From assembly GCA_030550075.1 (NCBI GenBank), contig JAUQQB010000119.1, positions 1-8,004 of the forward strand: DNA of 8,004 nt, written 5' to 3'. The position numbers and the translations under genes are program-made. The notes beneath the pieces were generated by a model that was given only the letters and a program-made list of their open reading frames with translations, searched no databases and had not been told where the DNA came from. Position 1 is the first letter of the stretch. Each line of letters opens with the position of its first letter. Of the stretch, positions 5,268 through 8,004 are shown in pieces. Source of the stretch: Chloroflexota bacterium (GTDB lineage: Bacteria; Chloroflexota; Anaerolineae; Thermoflexales; Thermoflexaceae).

Positions 5268-6437
5268 ATGGAGCTCAGACCTCCCCGGCTTCCCGAATGG
5301 TATATCCCCGAAGTCCCAACGTGGATCCTCGCGGGGCGGGGACTGACGCTGGAGGAACGGCATACGCTGCTGTTTCTCTGGGCCTGCGCCTGCGAGGCCA
5401 TCCGGGAGGGCAGGGAGCCGATCTGGACGAGGGCCGGGGTGGTAGCCCTGATGGAGGAGCGCCTCGGCCTCACCGCCTCCCAGGCCTATCGGCGTCTCCA
5501 GGGCCTGTTGGGGAAGACCCTGGGGGGGAAACGCCTCCTGAAGGCGGGCTTAGCCCAGGAGTGGGTGTCCGCCCAGGGAGGTGGGGAGGAGGCGGGCTCA
5601 GCCCCGGAAGGGGTGTCCGCTTCCGACCGAGGCCCGAACCCCCGGGGAGCCCTGATCGGCCTGGGGGAAGCCTTTGATGCCGACCTGGCCCGGCTTCGCC
5701 GCCAGATTCGCATCGATGCGAATTTCGCATCGATGCGAATCCCAACGATAAAAGAGGTACCCTATCAGGAGGAGGAGGATATATACTCTCTGGATCCCGA
5801 AAAACCTCCTCCTCCTCAAAATGCTCGCATCGGCGCGAATTTTCGCGCCGATGCGAATCTTCGCATAGATGCGAATATGCGGGCCATTCAGGAGATTCTG
5901 GAAGGGGAGGGGATCTTCCCCGCCAAGGCAGCCGAGTTGGCCGATTTGCTGGCCAGCCAGGGTCTGACGGCCGAGGAGGTCCGCCGCTGGATCGAGGCGC
6001 AGCTCCCGGAGATTCGCCGGGACGCGGAGAGAACCGGCGGCAACGACCGGGCTTTGCTGGCCTGGCGGCTGGAGCAAGGGATTGGCGCTCCCCTGCCCCA
6101 TGAGGCGGTCTCCCTGCCTCCGCTTAGACCGCTGACGGAGGCGGAGCGGGCGGCGTGGGAACGGGCGGTGGAGATGGCCTTGAAGGATCTCCCTCCCCTC
6201 AATCGCCTCGTCTTCGAGCGTCTCGAGCCCATAGGGATTCAGGATGAGGGCCCGCGCCGGGTCCTGGGAATCCGGGTCCCGGCCGGGAACCTTGCGGCAA
6301 TCCGGTTGGCCCAGTCCTCGATCCTGAGGGGTGCCCTCTACGAGGCCTTCGGGGAGATCATTCATCCGGTTCCGATTGAGACGAATCCCGCTTCGCCGGA
6401 GGTGTGCGATGAGCGAGAGGAATCTGGTGGCCTTTGA
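5268..6437 (+). CDS. Probable replication initiator with internal origin
   Basis: 389 residues. The N-terminal part (about 25-95) is a winged-helix-like DNA-binding region (LTLEERHTLLFLWACACEAI, GVVALMEERLGLTASQAYRRLQGLLG). Residues about 100-205 are a low-complexity linker. Its codons contain the palindromic repeats at 5707-5739 and 5824-5875, which read as RIDANF, RIGANF, RADANL and RIDANM. Residues about 205-275 (GIFPAKAAELADLLASQGLTAEEVRRWI...ALLAWRLEQG) form a helical module common in helix-turn-helix replication proteins. The last 90 residues (AWERAVEMALKDLPPLNRLVFERLEPI...LGIRVPAGNLAAIRL...ALYEAFGEIIHPVPIE) resemble DnaA domain I, which contacts the replicative helicase. That domain call is inference by pattern. 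The start uses GAGGT (5258-5262). SSB lies upstream and ParM downstream, a context that fits plasmid or phage replication. Rep-like transcriptional regulation remains an alternative. Confidence 0.75.
   Translation: MELRPPRLPEWYIPEVPTWILAGRGLTLEERHTLLFLWACACEAIREGREPIWTRAGVVALMEERLGLTASQAYRRLQGLLGKTLGGKRLLKAGLAQEWVSAQGGGEEAGSAPEGVSASDRGPNPRGALIGLGEAFDADLARLRRQIRIDANFASMRIPTIKEVPYQEEEDIYSLDPEKPPPPQNARIGANFRADANLRIDANMRAIQEILEGEGIFPAKAAELADLLASQGLTAEEVRRWIEAQLPEIRRDAERTGGNDRALLAWRLEQGIGAPLPHEAVSLPPLRPLTEAERAAWERAVEMALKDLPPLNRLVFERLEPIGIQDEGPRRVLGIRVPAGNLAAIRLAQSSILRGALYEAFGEIIHPVPIETNPASPEVCDEREESGGL
5542..5620 (+). repeat. 48-bp-period direct repeat in the initiator linker
   Basis: Two 31-base units (5542-5572 and 5590-5620) differ at four positions and are offset by 48 bases, a whole number of codons, so the protein repeats too (AGLAQEWVSA, AGSAPEGVSA). 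Each unit contains the short palindrome-like core GGGCT-T/C-AGCCC. It could be a recent duplication in the linker or a second type of binding site beside the origin repeats. Confidence 0.6.
5705..5741. repeat. Origin-type palindromic repeats, cluster I (two copies)
   Basis: Two exact copies of the 16-bp palindrome TTCGCATCGATGCGAA (5707-5722 and 5724-5739) are separated by a single T. Together with flanking bases they make a 37-base perfect palindrome around the central T at 5723. Because their starts are 17 bases apart, the two copies are translated in different frames (RIDAN versus FASMR). This shows that the DNA rather than the protein is being conserved. Confidence 0.85.
5767..5816. repeat. 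Triplet inverted repeat with AT-rich centre between the repeat clusters
   Basis: AGGAGGAGGAGG (5767-5778) and CCTCCTCCTCCT (5805-5816) are perfect 12-bp complements around a 26-base loop. The loop begins ATATATACTCTC, one of the few AT-rich patches in this gene. Lying between two clusters of initiator-type repeats, it could fold out or mark the opening region. In the protein it reads QEEEDIYSLDPEKPPPP, so an acidic-then-proline linker is the plainer explanation. Confidence 0.55.
5824..5875. repeat. Origin-type palindromic repeats, cluster II (three copies)
   Basis: Three variants of the same 16-mer at exact 18-base spacing: CTCGCATCGGCGCGAA (5824), TTCGCGCCGATGCGAA (5842) and TTCGCATAGATGCGAA (5860). 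They differ from the cluster I sequence at three, two and one positions. Copies one and two have reciprocal changes, so that together they form a long palindrome (5825-5839 with 5842-5856). The 18-base phase is six codons and about 1.7 helical turns. Confidence 0.85.
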
Positions 6438-7377
6438 CCCCGGGTATGGGGCTATCAAGGTCTTTTGGGAGGGCGGAAGCCTTCAGATCCCATCTGCCGT
6501 CGCCGTGGACGGCGGGCGGCGGGTGGCTCGGATGGCAGGGCTCAAAGTCCAGCGTCCCCCGCTGGAGGTGGTTCTGCCGGAGGGCCGCTTCTATGTGGGA
6601 GAGCGGGCCCACGACTGGGGACGGCCGGTGGAGAACATGGACCTCGACCGGCTGTTCGGGACCCCAGAGATGCGAGCCCTCTTTTTCGGGGCCATGACCC
6701 GCGCGGGGATCGAGGGGGAGGTGGATCTGGTGATCGGCGTTCCCGTGGGGGTCTTTACCGGACCAGAGGCGGAGGATGCGATCCGCGCCGTGAAGACCAC
6801 CTGGCGAGGGACGTGGCGGTGGGTTTCGGAAGGACGGGAGCGCTGGCTGGAGGTCCGGGAGGTCCTGGTGACCGGCCAGCCGGTCGGGGCGCTGATGGAC
6901 TACTTCCTCAACCTGGAAGGACGTCCTGTCCCGGAGCGGAGGGTGGAGTTCCCTAAGGAAATCGGGATCCTGAACATCGGCATGAACACAATCGACCTTA
7001 TGACCGCCCGCAATGGGGAGCTGGTTCAGCGCCTCACCGCCGGGGAGACCCTGGGGGTGCGGCGGCTGCTGGCCCTCCTGAACCCCGACGGGCTTTACAC
7101 CCTCGCCGAGCTGGACGACCGCCTGCGGCGGAAGGATCTGGATCCGCGTTCCGTCCTCCCGCTTTGGGAACGGGAGGTGTTCGGATTCATCGAACGCCAG
7201 TGGGGGGGAAGCTGGCGTCGGTTCGCCCGGATCCTGGCCGTAGGCGGCGGGGTGGTGCTGCTCAAAGAGGCGCTTCTCCATCGGTTCCAGGGGAAGGCCT
7301 TCATTCCCGATGATCCCATCCTGGCCACCGCCCGCGGCCTCTACAAGATCGGCCGTGCCCGTCTGCGGAGGGAGTGA
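6409..7377 (+). CDS. parM: ParM-like actin filament protein (DNA segregation)
   Basis: 322 residues of the actin/Hsp70 fold, closest in style to ParM/StbA and archaeal-type plasmid actins. Phosphate 1 loop: F9-D10-P-G-Y-G-A-I-K-V. Subdomain strands follow (IPSAVAV, RFYVGERA, VDLVIGVPVGVFTGP). Phosphate 2 loop: I-L-N189-I-G-M-N-T-I-D196. Adenosine motif: I-L-A-V-G279-G-G-V-V-L-L-K. The protein should polymerise with ATP and push plasmid copies apart through an adaptor bound to a centromere. The canonical Asp of phosphate 2 is Asn here (N189), although D196 is kept. The start at 6409 has GGAGGT (6397-6402) and overlaps the initiator gene by 29 bases. The frame opens earlier, but those residues do not fit the family. 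The probable adaptor gene follows immediately. Confidence 0.88.
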   Translation: MSERNLVAFDPGYGAIKVFWEGGSLQIPSAVAVDGGRRVARMAGLKVQRPPLEVVLPEGRFYVGERAHDWGRPVENMDLDRLFGTPEMRALFFGAMTRAGIEGEVDLVIGVPVGVFTGPEAEDAIRAVKTTWRGTWRWVSEGRERWLEVREVLVTGQPVGALMDYFLNLEGRPVPERRVEFPKEIGILNIGMNTIDLMTARNGELVQRLTAGETLGVRRLLALLNPDGLYTLAELDDRLRRKDLDPRSVLPLWEREVFGFIERQWGGSWRRFARILAVGGGVVLLKEALLHRFQGKAFIPDDPILATARGLYKIGRARLRRE

Positions 7378-7610
7378 TGGCACGGCGAGGCCGCCCCCGT
7401 CTGGACACGGAGGTGGTGGTGGTCCGGATCGTTCTCCGCCTGCGGCGAGGGGAGGATGATGATCTCATTCGCCTGCTGGTCGCTCCCCGCCGGCGGGCGG
7501 GGCTGGTCAAGGCGGCCTTGCGGGGGGCCGATCTCTCCCGCCTGGTTGCTTCCCATGAGGGCCCGGCGGACGAGGAGATCCTGGATTCCATGGGCCGCAT
7601 GATTTTTTAG
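7377..7610 (+). CDS. Probable ParR-like ribbon-helix-helix adaptor
   Basis: 77 residues. After a basic arm (ARRGRPRLD) comes a hydrophobic strand and helix pattern, VVVVRIVLRLRRGEDDDLIRLLVAPRRRAGLVKAALRGAD. It fits the ParR ribbon-helix-helix core: a strand pairing two subunits, a 'D-x-x-L-I' helix, then a second helix after a basic turn. ParR proteins bind centromere repeats and cap the ParM filament. The short acidic C-terminal tail (EGPADEEILDSMGRMIF) is in the position of the ParM-contacting tail. The gene starts at ATG 7377 inside the stop of parM (TGATG); GTG 7374 is a one-codon-earlier alternative. GGAGGG (7367-7372) is the ribosome binding site. Position and size support the call; sequence identity to known ParR is not obvious. 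Confidence 0.65.
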   Translation: MARRGRPRLDTEVVVVRIVLRLRRGEDDDLIRLLVAPRRRAGLVKAALRGADLSRLVASHEGPADEEILDSMGRMIF

Positions 7611-7642
7611 TGACACAAAAAATTGGCGATTTTTTGTGTCAC
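7610..7642. promoter_or_regulatory. AT-rich perfect palindrome after the ParR-like gene
   Basis: GTGACACAAAAAAT (7610-7623) and ATTTTTTGTGTCAC (7629-7642) are perfect 14-bp complements with the five-base centre TGGCG. It is the most AT-rich site in the right half of the window and sits directly at the end of the ParR-like gene. It could be an operator, a centromere-like binding site for the ParR-like protein, or an AT-rich terminator. The lack of a GC-rich stem before a T-run makes the terminator reading the weakest. A very poor promoter (TTGGCG, AAGAAT) overlaps it. Confidence 0.7.
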
Positions 7643-7666
7643 CAAGAATTCGGGCGAGGGGAAGCA

Positions 7667-7915
7667 ATGAGCCGCAAGCGGACGGAATGGGTGAATACTT
7701 GGTCCTGGTCCTCCGACTCCGGCGCCTGGCCGGAGGTTCGGCTTCAGCCGGGACGGATCTGCGCCGTCCCCGGCTGCGGGGCCTGGGCGGATGTCGAGAT
7801 CCGCGGCCTGGCCCTGTGCCGGGACTGCGCCGAAGCCTTCGCCCGGGCGTACGACTCGCAAAGGAGGAGCGATGACCGTCGACGAATTGAGGGATGGAAT
7901 CCGGCTTCTGCATGA
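7667..7915 (+). CDS. Four-cysteine mini-protein with zinc-knuckle pattern
   Basis: 82 residues. It starts with a Trp-rich segment (TEWVNTWSWSSDSGAWPEVRL) and has a C32-x4-C37 ... C51-x2-C54 arrangement (ICAVPGCGAWADVEIRGLALCRDCAEAF). This is typical of a small zinc ribbon like those at the ends of phage or plasmid recombination and topology factors. The C-terminus is basic (SQRRSDDRRRIEG). The start at 7667 follows AGGGGAAG. An in-frame upstream GTG at 7610 lies inside the palindrome and lacks a ribosome binding site, so it was not used. It overlaps the next gene by 44 bases. The specific function is unknown. Confidence 0.75.
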   Translation: MSRKRTEWVNTWSWSSDSGAWPEVRLQPGRICAVPGCGAWADVEIRGLALCRDCAEAFARAYDSQRRSDDRRRIEGWNPASA

Positions 7916-8004
7916 GCTCTACCGGGATCCGCTGTTCCGCGTCCGGGCCTGGGAGGCCCGTCGGCGGGCAGGGGACTACCCGGGGGCGGAGGCGGCCCTG
8001 GCGG
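7872..8004 (+). CDS. Start of a hypothetical protein, cut by the window end
   Basis: The first 44 residues are visible (MTVDELRDGIRLLHELYRDPLFRVRAWEARRRAGDYPGAEAALA...), helical and charged, with no recognised motif. AAAGGAGG (about 7860-7867) before the ATG is the strongest ribosome binding site in the right part of the window. It supports a real gene despite the overlap with the preceding one. The 3' end lies outside the window. Confidence 0.7.
   Translation, partial: MTVDELRDGIRLLHELYRDPLFRVRAWEARRRAGDYPGAEAALA

Noticed and set aside
5707..5875. CRISPR array
   Set aside because: The repeats are 16 bp, fully palindromic, nearly contiguous and inside an open gene, with no spacer pattern.
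6358..7383. - strand open frame of 341 codons opposite parM
   Set aside because: It is a mirror of a clear actin-family gene. It has no domain pattern and is full of Pro/His/Gln from antisense reading.
7623..7650. Promoter TTGGCG/AAGAAT before the gene at 7667
   Set aside because: Poor match and short spacing (15 bases); noted with the palindrome but not called separately.

Overview
The window is GC-rich (visibly well above 60% in coding regions), very compact, and transcribed entirely on the + strand. Genes overlap by ATGA or TGATG junctions and most have strong GGAGG-type ribosome binding sites. The long Ala/Thr/Gln-rich 'ATATAQA' lipoprotein stalk and the overall codon style suggest a thermophilic Chloroflexota host or similar bacterium. 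That is an impression from the proteins, not a proven assignment. The gene set reads as part of a plasmid-like or integrative element: a replication initiator, SSB, a ParM-like actin with a ParR-like partner, an FtsK/HerA-type ATPase and an anti-CRISPR-type ring nuclease. No integrase, relaxase, transposase or capsid gene is visible here, so the element type stays open.

Layout. 1-155: a tRNA with CAU anticodon and its -10 box, followed by a strong terminator hairpin. 174-593: a small protein with two MerR/excisionase-type helix-turn-helices, closed by a second terminator (607-643). 651-688: a near-consensus sigma70 promoter whose -35 box lies inside a perfect palindromic operator; it appears to drive everything to the right. 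690-800: a 5' leader with two GC-rich hairpins. 802-2262: four tightly packed small genes, namely an unknown protein, a double winged-helix protein, a four-cysteine mini-protein, and a DUF1874/AcrIII-1-type cyclic tetra-adenylate (cA4) ring nuclease. 2263-2420: a gene-free stretch packed with GC hairpins. 2421-4818: three translationally coupled genes (two-helix membrane protein, lipoprotein with coiled-coil stalk and a further membrane helix, FtsK/HerA ATPase). 4834-7610: maintenance genes, namely SSB, replication initiator, ParM-like actin and ParR-like protein. 7610-7642: an AT-rich palindrome. 7667-8004: a second four-cysteine mini-protein and the start of one more gene cut by the window edge.

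How it may work together. The replication initiator gene carries in its middle two clusters of a 16-bp palindromic repeat (TTCGCATCGATGCGAA and variants, five copies). One copy is read in a different frame from the others, so the repeats are kept at the DNA level. They most likely mark the element's replication origin inside its own initiator gene, an arrangement like that of the lambda O gene. The initiator appears to have an N-terminal winged helix, a repeat-encoded linker, and a C-terminal domain resembling DnaA domain I. SSB next door would coat the opened strands, and the ParM/ParR pair would segregate copies. The ring nuclease would protect the element from type III CRISPR immunity. The membrane protein, lipoprotein and ATPase look like an envelope-anchored DNA-handling complex that I cannot assign to a known system.
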